Counted from the first letter of the stretch, positions 1 through 6,720 are shown. The stretch: 22,496 nt of DNA from JANMMJ01 sp031373255 (GCA_031373255.1 JANMMJ010000048.1:1-22496), one strand, 5' to 3'. A program made the numbers and translations. Notes: generated by a model not told the origin, from the letters alone.

Positions 1-1
1 C

Positions 2-313
2 AAGAAATTCACCCAGGATGCCGCAGAGCTGATTGCCATTCTGAAGCGGGAAAAAGCCGGGCTTATGGTCTTAGGCTTGCCCCTGAACATGGATGGAACG
101 GAAGGGCCAAGGGTACAATCGACCCGCGCCTTCGCCCGCAATCTGGCAAAATTGACCGACGTGCCCGTCGTCTACTGGGACGAACGCCTGTCGACCGCCG
201 CGGTGGAACGCGCCATGATCGCCGCCGACGCCAGCAGGGCCAAGCGGGCCGACCATATCGACAAGCTGGCCGCCGCCTGGATTTTGCAGGCCGCCCTGGA
301 TTCGCTCAGATGA
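2..313 (+). CDS. ruvX: RuvX/YqgF putative pre-16S rRNA nuclease / Holliday junction resolvase-like (5' truncated)
   Basis: The reading frame is open from the left edge, so the N-terminal part of the gene, including the first catalytic Asp, lies outside. The 103 visible residues carry the family's hallmarks: LPLNMDGTEGPR followed by a helix, then DERLSTAAVERAMI with the conserved Glu, and near the end the DHIDKLAAAWILQ block with the conserved Asp residues of the RNase H-like fold. RuvX (YqgF) proteins are about 140-160 aa and take part in 16S rRNA 5' maturation; a Holliday-junction nuclease role was the older proposal. The stop TGA overlaps the start of the next gene (ATGA at 310-313), suggesting translational coupling to the AEC carrier. 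In relatives ruvX commonly lies close to pyrB; here about 9.7 kb separates them (from memory of related genomes). Confidence 0.93.
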   Translation, partial: KKFTQDAAELIAILKREKAGLMVLGLPLNMDGTEGPRVQSTRAFARNLAKLTDVPVVYWDERLSTAAVERAMIAADASRAKRADHIDKLAAAWILQAALDSLR

Positions 314-1245
314 TTGCCGCGTTCGAGAGCCTTCTGCCCATTTTCGCCCTGATCGTGCTGGGCTTTGTCCTTCGCTGGCGGCACATCGTGCCTGAGGACA
401 TGTGGCGCGGCGTCGAATTGCTGGGTTATTGGGTGTTCTTCCCGGCCCTCCTCTCCGAAACCATGATCCGCGCCGACCTGCGCTCGCTGCCGCTGACCGG
501 GATTACGCTCACGATGATCGGCGCGTTTCTGACCATGGCCATGGGCCTGCTTCTGGCGCGGTCCCGGATCATGCGGCTGCTGGACGTGAACGGCCCCTCG
601 TTTTCCTCGATTTTCCAGAACGCCACACGCTGGAACGGCTTTATTGCACTTCCAATCCTGGCCAAGCTCTACGGCGATACCGGTGTTGCCCTGGTGGCGG
701 TGGTCATGGGTGCGCTGGTGCCGCTGGCCAATTTCACCGCCGTCATGGTAGTGGCGCAAAACGCCCATGGCGCCAAACTCACCATTCCACAGACCTTTTA
801 CGTCGTATTCCGCAACCCCTTCATCTGGTCCACCGCCATTGGCCTCGCCATCAATATGGCCGGAATTCCCATCTACGAGCCGGTGATGACCGGGCTGCAC
901 ACATTGGGGGCAGCGGCCGTAGGGACCGGCCTCCTCATGGTGGGCGCAGGATTAAGGCCCGAAGAGGCGATGAAGCCTTCTCCAGCCGTCTGGCTCGGGA
1001 CCGCGCTGAAACTCCTCGGCATGCCGGTAATTGTGCTTCTGTGGAGCATGGTGTTCGGCATCGGTGGCGTTGCCCTCGTCGCCTGCCTCGTCTGCACGGC
1101 CGTTCCAACGGCGATGAGCGCCTTTGTGCTGGCCCGCCAAATGGGCGGCGACGCCATGCTGGTGGCAACCACCGTTACGGTACAAACCGCGGCGTCCTTC
1201 ATCTCCATTCCCGTCGTTATCTGGCTGGCGGAGAACATCAATTGA
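310..1245 (+). CDS. AEC (auxin efflux carrier) family transporter, copy 1
   Basis: Product of 311 aa and strongly hydrophobic, with about ten predicted membrane segments in the five-plus-five arrangement usual for the AEC/BASS-like fold. Features of bacterial AEC proteins include an N-terminal LLPIFALIVLGF segment followed by a polar stretch, a central FQNATRWNGFIALP segment, and a C-terminal VPTAMSAFVLARQMGGD motif in which the Pro-Thr-Ala crossover helix and the ARQ(M/Y)GGD end are well conserved. Members export organic acids or amino acids or act as malonate-type carriers; the substrate cannot be read from sequence. The ATG overlaps the ruvX stop by 4 bp and its own stop is overlapped by the TTG of a second AEC gene, so the three genes look like one transcript. 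Confidence 0.88.
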   Translation: MIAAFESLLPIFALIVLGFVLRWRHIVPEDMWRGVELLGYWVFFPALLSETMIRADLRSLPLTGITLTMIGAFLTMAMGLLLARSRIMRLLDVNGPSFSSIFQNATRWNGFIALPILAKLYGDTGVALVAVVMGALVPLANFTAVMVVAQNAHGAKLTIPQTFYVVFRNPFIWSTAIGLAINMAGIPIYEPVMTGLHTLGAAAVGTGLLMVGAGLRPEEAMKPSPAVWLGTALKLLGMPVIVLLWSMVFGIGGVALVACLVCTAVPTAMSAFVLARQMGGDAMLVATTVTVQTAASFISIPVVIWLAENIN

Positions 1246-2168
1246 CCGCGGCCTTTCTGGCGCTTCTGCCGGTCTTCGTGGTGATCATGACCGGCTTTGC
1301 GCTCAAGCGCTCCGCCATCATCCCCGCCGAGCAGTGGTTCGGCATCGACCGGCTCTGCTATTTCGTGCTGTTTCCGGTGTTTTTCTTCAAGGAAATCGCC
1401 ATTGCCGACTTCTCCACCCTGCCGGTCATTTCCATTGCCGCCGCCATGGCGCTGTCGATCCTGCTGGCTGCGGCACTTCTGGTCATGGCCGCACGCCCCC
1501 TCAATGCCGCACTCGGCATGGATGGGCCGCAGTTTTCCAGCTTCTTTCAGGGTGTGACGCGCTGGCATACCTTCATCGCCTTTGCCCTCGTGCCGGTCTA
1601 TTTCGGCAATAGCCTGATGGCGCTGGCAGCCCTCGGTGCTGCGGTGATGACGCCGGTGCTCAATATCGTCTGCGTCGCCGTGATCAGCCGCTTTGCCGGA
1701 AAATCCCCCGCTTCGCTCGGGGAAACGCTGGCCGCTCTGGTGCGCAATCCCTTCCTGCTGTCGTCGCTGGCAGGCCTCTTGTGGAACGTCGCGGGGCTAA
1801 CCCTGCCTCTCCCTGCCTTTCAGGTGCTGGAAATCATCGGCAAGGGTGCCCTCGGCCTCGCCCTCCTCAGCGTCGGCGCCGGCCTTCGCATCGAGACCCT
1901 GTCTGGGAATGCCCCTGCAATCGGCGTGGCAACGCTGCTGAAGCTTCTGGCCATGCCGGCTCTGGTCTGGGCCATGCTGCACCTCCTGGGCGTCTCAGGG
2001 CCTCCTGCCGCCGTGGCGATCCTGTGCAATGCCGTGCCGACCGGGTCCGGCGCCTATGTGCTGGCGAGGCAGATGGGCGGCGATGCGCCGTTGATCGCCA
2101 ATATCCTCACCTTCCAGGTCATTTGCGCCGCCCTGACCATCCCGCTGGTGGTCATGCTGGCGGGCTGA
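1242..2168 (+). CDS. AEC family transporter, copy 2 (TTG start)
   Basis: Product of 308 aa, similar to the preceding protein: LLPVFVVIMTGFALKRSAIIP at the N terminus, FFQGVTRWHTFIAFAL in the middle and VPTGSGAYVLARQMGGD near the C terminus. The reading frame is open much further upstream, but the upstream part runs through copy 1 in another frame and has no AEC character. The alignment with copy 1 begins exactly at TTG 1242, which overlaps copy 1's TGA (TTGA), so the TTG is chosen as start; termination-reinitiation coupling fits. Tandem AEC genes may form a heteromeric or functionally paired carrier, but this is inference. The copies have diverged well, so the duplication is old. Confidence 0.85.
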   Translation: MTAAFLALLPVFVVIMTGFALKRSAIIPAEQWFGIDRLCYFVLFPVFFFKEIAIADFSTLPVISIAAAMALSILLAAALLVMAARPLNAALGMDGPQFSSFFQGVTRWHTFIAFALVPVYFGNSLMALAALGAAVMTPVLNIVCVAVISRFAGKSPASLGETLAALVRNPFLLSSLAGLLWNVAGLTLPLPAFQVLEIIGKGALGLALLSVGAGLRIETLSGNAPAIGVATLLKLLAMPALVWAMLHLLGVSGPPAAVAILCNAVPTGSGAYVLARQMGGDAPLIANILTFQVICAALTIPLVVMLAG

Positions 2169-2206
2169 ATCCGCAAAATTGCCATATCCCGTTTTTTCGA
2201 TCATGT

Positions 2207-2234
2207 AGGAAATGTTTCACGTGAAACATTTCCT
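2207..2234. promoter_or_regulatory. parS: parS centromere site (ParB binding), 28-bp perfect palindrome
   Basis: Positions 2213-2228 read TGTTTCACGTGAAACA, identical to the consensus chromosomal parS bound by ParB/Spo0J. The symmetry extends six bases further on each side (AGGAAA/TTTCCT), giving a perfect 28-bp palindrome. It sits 38 bp after the AEC stop codon in a non-coding gap. No T-run follows, so it is not an intrinsic terminator. Chromosomal parS sites normally lie within the origin-proximal part of the chromosome and nucleate the ParB complex. Confidence 0.88.
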
Positions 2235-2321
2235 GTTAACCCCTTGATTCCGGCTGGCCCGCGCGCCAAAAAACATGCAAATTGCCTGCCTTTTTCATGC
2301 CAAAATGCGTCAAAAACCCCC

Positions 2322-2337
2322 TGTTTCACGTCATTTT
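2322..2337. promoter_or_regulatory. degenerate parS-like half-site
   Basis: TGTTTCACGT at 2322-2331 is a perfect left part of the parS consensus, but the right half is not conserved (only 1 of the last 6 positions matches). It lies 109 bp from the full site. It may be a decayed second site or chance; ParB is not expected to bind it strongly. Confidence 0.3.
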
Positions 2338-2387
2338 GCGTGCATGTGCATGTCACTTTTTGCCGGTTTATGGCGAAAATAAATCTG

Positions 2388-2423
2388 GCATATGCCACTA
2401 TTTATGTGCATATGCCGCTATTT
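2388..2423. repeat. short direct repeat at the 3' end of the nitrilase gene
   Basis: GCATATGCCACTATTT (2388-2403) and GCATATGCCGCTATTT (2408-2423) are 16-bp direct repeats with one mismatch and a 4-bp gap. The second copy contains the nitrilase stop codon (minus strand, 2418-2420). The rest of 2235-2417 is AT-richer than its neighbours and holds no convincing gene; an open frame on the minus strand there (2201-2398) runs through parS and is not supported. Confidence 0.5.
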
Positions 2424-3221
2424 CGCCGGGAGCTCCTCCAACCCCATGGAATCGCTGAGGAATGGAATGCGCGCCCGCGCCCGGGCGATTGCGGAGGGAT
2501 CAAGCGTTGCCCCGATGACGCAAGGAAATGCCGCAGCCCGCGCCAGATCGTGGCCGTCCGGCCCCGCGATGCAGCTTTCGCCGAGAAATTCGTAACCCTG
2601 GTCAACCCCCGCATGATTGGCATAGGCGAGGAACAGCCCGTTCTCGAAGGCCCGCGTCGGCACCACGGCGCGCGCCACCTGCGGCCATTCGCTGGAAAGC
2701 GCGGTGGGCACCAGCACGAGATCGGCGCCGTGACGCGCCGCCGCCCGCACCACTTCCGGAAATTCCACCTCGTAGCAGACGATCGGCGCCACCCGCCAGC
2801 CATTGAGCATGAACAGCGTCAGCGCCGTGCCCGTCTCGAACCACTGCTTCTCGTAGGCGCCAGGCAGCCGCATCTTGCGGTGATGCGCGATGAGCCCCCC
2901 ATCAGCGCCAATAACCGCCGCGGCGTTGTAGATGGCGGCCCCATCGCGCTCGGGATAGCCATAGGCAATCGCCACGCCCCGCTTCCGGGCGATCCCGGCC
3001 ACGGCGCGGGCAAACGGCCCGTCGCGCGATTCGGCGATGGCGGCAATGCGGGGACCGGCGCGGTAACCGCCAAGGAAAAGTTCAGGCGCCAGCAGCAGAT
3101 CGGTGCCCCTGGCCGCCGGATCGTCCAGCGCCGCATCAAGTGCTGCAATCAGCTCAGCAGGAGCCGCATCCGCACAGGCGGATTGAAAGACGCTGACATG
3201 GAGGGGCTTTTGCGGCGGCAT
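2418..3221 (-). CDS. carbon-nitrogen hydrolase (nitrilase superfamily) amidohydrolase
   Basis: Product of 267 aa, the normal length for a single-domain nitrilase-superfamily amidase. The Glu-Lys-Cys triad is visible: Glu47 in LLLAPELFLGGY, Lys116 in HHRKMRLPG and Cys149 in IVCYEVEFPE, followed by LVLVPTA and RAFENGLFLAYANH. Family members hydrolyse amides or nitriles through a Cys thioester; the exact substrate is unknown. The ATG at 3221 is chosen because residues from MPPQKPLHVSVFQ onward match a normal family N terminus. The same frame continues open upstream to a TTG at 3617, but that extension is a second, partial copy of this protein's own C-terminal half (next entry). No strong Shine-Dalgarno is visible before 3221. 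Confidence 0.85.
   Translation of the reverse strand: MPPQKPLHVSVFQSACADAAPAELIAALDAALDDPAARGTDLLLAPELFLGGYRAGPRIAAIAESRDGPFARAVAGIARKRGVAIAYGYPERDGAAIYNAAAVIGADGGLIAHHRKMRLPGAYEKQWFETGTALTLFMLNGWRVAPIVCYEVEFPEVVRAAARHGADLVLVPTALSSEWPQVARAVVPTRAFENGLFLAYANHAGVDQGYEFLGESCIAGPDGHDLARAAAFPCVIGATLDPSAIARARARIPFLSDSMGLEELPAK
2568..2826 (-). repeat. intragenic direct repeat, copy in the intact nitrilase gene
   Basis: About 259 bp that recurs at 3285-3543 in the same orientation and frame. The first roughly 200 bp are nearly identical (about 6 substitutions); the last 50 bp diverge more (about 11 substitutions). The uneven divergence suggests either recent gene conversion over the conserved part or duplication of a related but non-identical paralogue. 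Confidence 0.85.
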
Positions 3222-3617
3222 GCGAGAAGAAAGCATAGAAGAGATAAACTGCGGCGTCGACAGAGCGCGCCCATCGGGCCCCATGATGCAGCTTTCGCCG
3301 AGAAATTCGTAACCCTGGTCAACCCCCGCATGATTGGCATAGGTTAGGAACAGCCCGTTCTCGAAGGCCCGCGTCGGCACCACGGCGCGCGCCACCTGCG
3401 GCCATTCGCTGGAAAGGGCGGTGGGCACCAGCACGAGATCGGCGCCATGAAGCGCCGCCGCCCGCACCACTTCCGGAAACTCCACCTCGTAGCAGACGAT
3501 CAGCGCAAGCTTCCAGCCTTTGAGCGGAAACAGCGTCAGCGCCGCACCCGAGGGCCATTGCTCAACCAAATCCAATTGCGCAACGTGAGGGACGGACTCT
3601 ACAAATAGCTGATACAA
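3222..3617 (-). pseudogene. truncated duplicate of the nitrilase C-terminal half
   Basis: This stretch is open in the same frame as the intact nitrilase gene and encodes a second version of its C-terminal part: QWPSGAALTLF, LIVCYEVEFPEVV, VLVPTALSSEWPQ, RAFENGLFLTYANHAGVDQG and GESCIMGPDG. It has the nucleophile Cys but lacks the whole N-terminal half with the catalytic Glu and Lys, so it cannot be an independent enzyme. At DNA level 3285-3543 matches 2568-2826 at an offset of 717 bp (239 codons), with about 6 differences over the first 200 bp and more divergence beyond. The only upstream start is a TTG without a good ribosome site. It is most simply the remnant of a tandem duplication. A 399-aa fused product is possible but unlikely. 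Confidence 0.7.
3285..3543 (-). repeat. intragenic direct repeat, copy in the truncated duplicate
   Basis: Partner of 2568-2826, offset 717 bp. It encodes the Cys-containing half of the nitrilase fold. Recombination between the copies would delete or multiply a 717-bp, in-frame unit. Confidence 0.85.
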
Positions 3618-3763
3618 CTTTGGGCTCAGGTCAGGGCCCCTGCATAACCGCGCGGTCTTTTCTTGATCTCACCATGAGTCCGGATGGCTTCGGCTTTCCT
3701 GCCAACTGTACAGGGGCGCCTAAAAATGGTACGAAGTATCGTGATCCGCAAAAGGAGATACCA

Positions 3764-4684
3764 ATGTTCCAGTGCCGGTCAATCCGCAAGCTCGTTACTT
3801 CTGTTACGGCAATCGGGTTCTCGCTGTTAGCGTTGAGTTCCACTGCGCAGGCAATTACCGCTAACTGCAACTATCGGGATACGATTTTTAACGGAGAAGT
3901 TGATTTCGGATCCGGGAATCACTCTTTCGGCAACCCAGCCACAAACGGTACCGTGAGATGGACACTCTCAGCTGGTGTCGGTGCCCCAACTGCTACAGCC
4001 CGAATTCTGGGTACGCTTTATTTGGACAAGATAGGCGCCGGTTGCGCGCGGCTGCGAATCAACTTCCAGGATTCCGCCTTCAACAATATTCAGAACACGC
4101 AAAACATAGCATTCTGTGGCCCGGGGAACGACGCCAACCTCGCCGCAAACAGGCGTGCCATCGACGTGACAAGTGCTGCTAGTACTCAGCTCCGCCGAAT
4201 TCAACTCACGTTGGGCGCAGGACCGACGTTAGGGACGATTGTTGACCTTCATACCGGAGCATCTTTTGCCCCTGATACCAGTCAGGTATTTTGGGATAGA
4301 ATTAACAATGGCAACACCGACTTTGGTTTCAACTCCCACTCCGGAGGAGGCCCTGCATCCGATGCTCGAATTGAGCTGTCCGTTGCAAGCAGTGGCATCG
4401 TCTCTGGACGAGTTAATGGCGTTCTCTTTTGGGACTCGTTGATCGGCGGGGGTACCGCTCGGCTCATTTCGGACTTTCAGAACAGCAATGGCGTCACACT
4501 CGTGTCAAGAACTGACCAATTCACCGGGACCGGCGGAGATGCAAATAACGAGGCAAACAAGAGACTGGTTCTTCGGATAGTCAATGACCTCTCGTTGTTT
4601 AAGATCCGATTGAGAGTAGGAAGGGTTTTGAACGGCAACTTCATAGATGTGGTGACCAGAACCTATTCCTTCGGGTGTAGGTAG
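3764..4684 (+). CDS. secreted two-repeat protein of unknown function
   Basis: Product of 306 aa. ATG 3764 is chosen because an ideal AAAGGAG ribosome site lies at 3751-3757 and a classic Sec signal peptide follows immediately: positively charged RSIRK, hydrophobic LVTSVTAIGFSLLALSS, then AQA as a likely signal-peptidase cleavage site at residues 28-30. The frame is open further upstream, but that part has no signal peptide logic. The mature chain has two similar domains, about residues 43-150 and 182-288: each has an Asn-Gly-x-x-DFG start, an ALxL/GxLxxD-like strand, a GxGxARLxxxFQ(D/N)S segment, a G(N/D)DAN-x-ANRR/KR stretch and an xLxxIxLxxG end. Four Cys residues (36, 94, 118, 305) could form disulfides. 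No known family recognised; a beta-rich extracellular or periplasmic protein is likely. Base composition is visibly less GC-rich than the flanking core genes, which suggests transfer. Confidence 0.75.
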   Translation: MFQCRSIRKLVTSVTAIGFSLLALSSTAQAITANCNYRDTIFNGEVDFGSGNHSFGNPATNGTVRWTLSAGVGAPTATARILGTLYLDKIGAGCARLRINFQDSAFNNIQNTQNIAFCGPGNDANLAANRRAIDVTSAASTQLRRIQLTLGAGPTLGTIVDLHTGASFAPDTSQVFWDRINNGNTDFGFNSHSGGGPASDARIELSVASSGIVSGRVNGVLFWDSLIGGGTARLISDFQNSNGVTLVSRTDQFTGTGGDANNEANKRLVLRIVNDLSLFKIRLRVGRVLNGNFIDVVTRTYSFGCR

Positions 4685-4796
4685 ATAAACTCAAAAAAGG
4701 GTAGCGAATTTGGCTTGAGAGTTTCGTCGGCTCCGGCCGGCGTCATCTGCCGCTCGGTGTGGTTGTATTTCCGGTCCGCGCTGAGAATTCCGGTTT
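4685..4796. other. non-coding stretch before the repeat array
   Basis: This is about 110 bp between the secreted-protein stop codon and the first repeat unit. No open frame, RNA or strong hairpin is apparent. The whole 4685-5184 interval has no supportable gene; its content is the repeats described in the next entries. Confidence 0.4.
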
Positions 4797-4980
4797 CGGT
4801 GGCAGTGCATTCAATTCAGATGTTAATCCGTAGGCGGATCAATCTCCTCCTCAAAGACAAGGTATTGGGGGTATTGCGGTGACAGTGCATTCAATTGCGG
4901 TGACAAATTGCGGTGACAGTGCATTCAATTAGATTGCAATTAGATTGCGGTGACAGATTGCGGTGACAGTGCATTCAATT
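4797..4980 (+). repeat. array of GGTGACAGTGCATTCAATT units
   Basis: Units end at 4816 (one mismatch, GGTGGCAGTGCATTCAATT), 4896, 4930 and 4980; the last three are perfect over at least 24 bp starting with ATTGC. Truncated units (ATTGCGGTGACA) sit between them at 4894-4905 and 4944-4956. The spacing is irregular (80, 34, 50 bp) and the material between copies is itself unit-derived, so this is slippage or unequal-recombination expansion rather than a CRISPR. A further unit with one change occurs at 8075-8098. Confidence 0.85.
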
Positions 4981-5168
4981 AGCAAATTATTCCGTATGCG
5001 GATCAAGTGACTTCACAAAGGCAATCGAATAGTAAACACTAGATTCACAATCGCGGTTCATTTTTTGGCTCAGGCGAGTGACGTGATCAGCAAGAGCATC
5101 ATGCGTTCAAGCGAAACCAATTGCCTCTATGCGTCTTTCCCGCGAATGAGGGAAGCACGCTTTCTATG
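4957..5168 (+). repeat. long direct repeat, left copy
   Basis: This is about 210 bp that recurs in the same orientation at 8075-8286. The best-conserved part, 5074-5143 against 8186-8255, is identical except for one base over about 70 bp (CAGGCGAGTGACGTGATC and onward to CGTCTTTCCC). The 5' side begins with the GGTGACAGTGCATTCAATT unit and ATTCCGTA. Homology appears to extend further left (4802-4872 with 8016-8074) at lower identity, interrupted by about 84 bp of array expansion. The copy ends 16 bp before the IS4-family element. Confidence 0.85.
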
Positions 5169-5184
5169 CAAAGAAGTAGCTGGC

Positions 5185-5220
5185 CCCCAGCTTTCGCTGC
5201 TATCATGTTCCCACATCTTT
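5185..5220 (+). repeat. IS4-element terminal inverted repeat, left
   Basis: Reverse complement of 6613-6648 with 7 mismatches in 36. The differences cluster in a central 4-5 bp block that reads TTTC-like on one end and GAAA-like on the other, as if that block were inverted between ends. Confidence 0.7.
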
Positions 5221-5278
5221 ATTGACGTTGGCGGGCGAGTCTGAATCTTTGTGCGTGTCTGCTTTTTGGGAGGCGCAC

Positions 5279-6624
5279 ATGATGGATTGTCCGGTTGGCG
5301 GTTTTGGCGACTTGCGGCTCGAAAAAGGGGGGCGCGGTTGCTGCGTTCGCTGGTGGAGAAGCCTTGCGGTTGCATCCGGAAGCTGGGAGGCAGCCGGGCT
5401 GGCGAGATGCAAATCCACCGTTTGGTGCGCAACAGGAAAGTGACGGTTGCGAAACTCGCCGCGCAAGCGGGCCTGCGAACCGGCCAGCTGGCGCAAGGCC
5501 GCGATGTCATTGTCATCCAGGACAGGAGTGAGATCAGCGTGAAAGTCACAGAAGCGTGCCGTGCGGGATTTGGGCCGGTTGGCCGCGGCGGTGCTGTACG
5601 CGGCGTGTTGGCGCATGTGGGCTTGTGCGTGGACAAAACGGGGGCGGTTCTGGGGCTTGCCGACTGCCAAGTATGGACCAGGACCGGGGGCAAGCCGGTT
5701 GCCGATAGCCGCAAGCGGGCGCTTGCTGAAAAGGAATCGCATCGCTGGCTCAAGACTTGTGAGCAAGCGGTAGAACGGCTTTCCGGCGCGCGCTCCATCA
5801 CCATCGTCTCGGATGCCGAGAGCGATATTTACGAGCTGTTTGCGGGCAAACCTGAAGGGGTGCATCTGGTGGTGCGCAGTTCCAGGGCGAGACGGCTTGC
5901 AGATGGCGAACTGCTGGCCCGTAAGCTGCAACAGATGCCGTCCTGCGGCATGATTGAGCGCACCATTCCAGCCGCCCCCGGGCGCAAGGAACGGCGCGCC
6001 AAGCTTGAACTGCGTTATGCGCAGGCCACTCTCAAGCGTCCGGACCAGCTTGGCCGGGATGCCATGCCAGAGCTTGCAGTGAGGGCCGTCGATGTGCGCG
6101 AGGCCGCGCCCCCGGAAGGGGTTTCCCCGGTTCATTGGCTGATCGTCACCACCTATTGCGTCGACAGCCTGCACAAGGCCGCGGAAACCGTCGATATTTA
6201 TCGGGGCCGCTTCCTGATCGAACAGCTGTTCCGCACCCTCAAGACGGCGGGCTTCAACATCGAGAGCGTCGAACTTGGCGACCCGCAAGCCTTTATCGCC
6301 TTCACGGGCTTTGCCCTTCTCGCCTCCGCCACCATCCTGCAACTGGTCAAGGCGCGCGACGGCAACAGCGGCCAGCCTCTCGGACATGCCTTCGAAGCCG
6401 ATGACAAGCCGGTTCTGATCGCTCTCTCGCACAAGCTGGAGGGCAAAACCGAAAAGCAGAAAAACCCGCATCCGCCCGACAATCTTGCATTCGCATCCTG
6501 GGTCATGGCTAGGCTCGGCGGATGGAATTGCTATTACGGCTTGCCAGGGCCGGAAACAATGCGACATGGCCTCGAACGATACCGTGCTATCAAACTCGGA
6601 ACAGAGATCGCAAAAGATGTGTGA
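5279..6624 (+). pseudogene. IS4-family DDE transposase with internal -1 frameshift
   Basis: The main frame carries the catalytic signatures of IS4-family transposases: VIQDRSE (first Asp), TIVSDAESDIYE (second Asp) and YRGRFLIEQLFRTLK (the YREK block with the catalytic Glu). A typical N-terminal GGFGDLRLEK segment is present but in the neighbouring frame, beginning at ATG 5279 behind a GGGAGG ribosome site. The phase changes at an A5G6 run (5322-5332), after which RGARLLRSLVEK continues in the -1 frame to the stop at 6624. The simplest reading is loss of one base in an ancestral gene; programmed frameshifting or transcriptional slippage on the run could still allow a product of about 448 aa. 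A GTG at 5251 in the main frame would give a wrong N terminus. Confidence 0.75.
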
Positions 6625-6648
6625 ATCTGATAGCAGCTTTCGCTGGGG
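6613..6648 (+). repeat. IS4-element terminal inverted repeat, right
   Basis: Partner of 5185-5220. It overlaps the last four codons of the transposase frame (stop at 6622-6624), a compact arrangement common in insertion sequences. Confidence 0.7.
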
Positions 6649-6720
6649 TGACGAAAACGGGGTTCGCTATGCGCGAACAAAAAGCACCTTGGTGGCCCAG
6701 ACAGGTTTTCCACGCGCTCA

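Larger units (their letters stand above)
5185..6648 (+). mobile_element. IS4-family insertion sequence, about 1.46 kb
   Basis: The element is bounded by imperfect terminal inverted repeats, 5185-5220 and 6613-6648, which match at 29 of 36 positions; the outermost CCCCAG/CTGGGG and the inner GCTGCTATCA/TGATAGCAGC blocks are perfect. It encloses one transposase frame whose N-terminal portion is in a different phase from the rest (see pseudogene). Size and a DDE transposase with a YREK-like block fit the IS4 family. I see no matching target-site duplication immediately outside the ends, so the insertion is old, rearranged, or the true ends lie a few bases away. Confidence 0.75.

Noticed and set aside
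402..1241. N-terminal extension of the second AEC carrier
   Set aside because: This open frame overlaps the first AEC gene in another phase and encodes an Arg/His-rich sequence with no membrane segments.
2207..2234. The palindrome as an intrinsic terminator for the AEC operon
   Set aside because: There is no T-run after either arm, and the core matches parS exactly, which is the better explanation.
2201..2398. Small minus-strand gene running through parS
   Set aside because: The frame exists, but there is no ribosome site or family resemblance, and the NVSRET string is simply translated parS.
2244..3347. Long plus-strand open frame opposite the nitrilase
   Set aside because: The translation is Arg/His/Pro-rich and repeats a stretch only because the underlying DNA is duplicated; the minus strand carries catalytic motifs.
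2418..3617. A single 399-aa nitrilase fusion protein
   Set aside because: It needs a TTG start without a good ribosome site, and the upstream part is a fragment lacking two of three catalytic residues; the internal ATG at 3221 gives a normal-length enzyme.
4797..4980. Possible CRISPR array
   Set aside because: Spacing is irregular, the intervening sequence is derived from the repeat unit itself, and no cas genes are present.
5170..5184. Target-site duplication of the IS4 element
   Set aside because: The 8-14 bp on the left do not match the bases following 6648.
5203..6567. Long minus-strand open frame antisense to the transposase
   Set aside because: It mirrors the IS4-family coding region, has no recognisable motif and is explained by high-GC codon bias.
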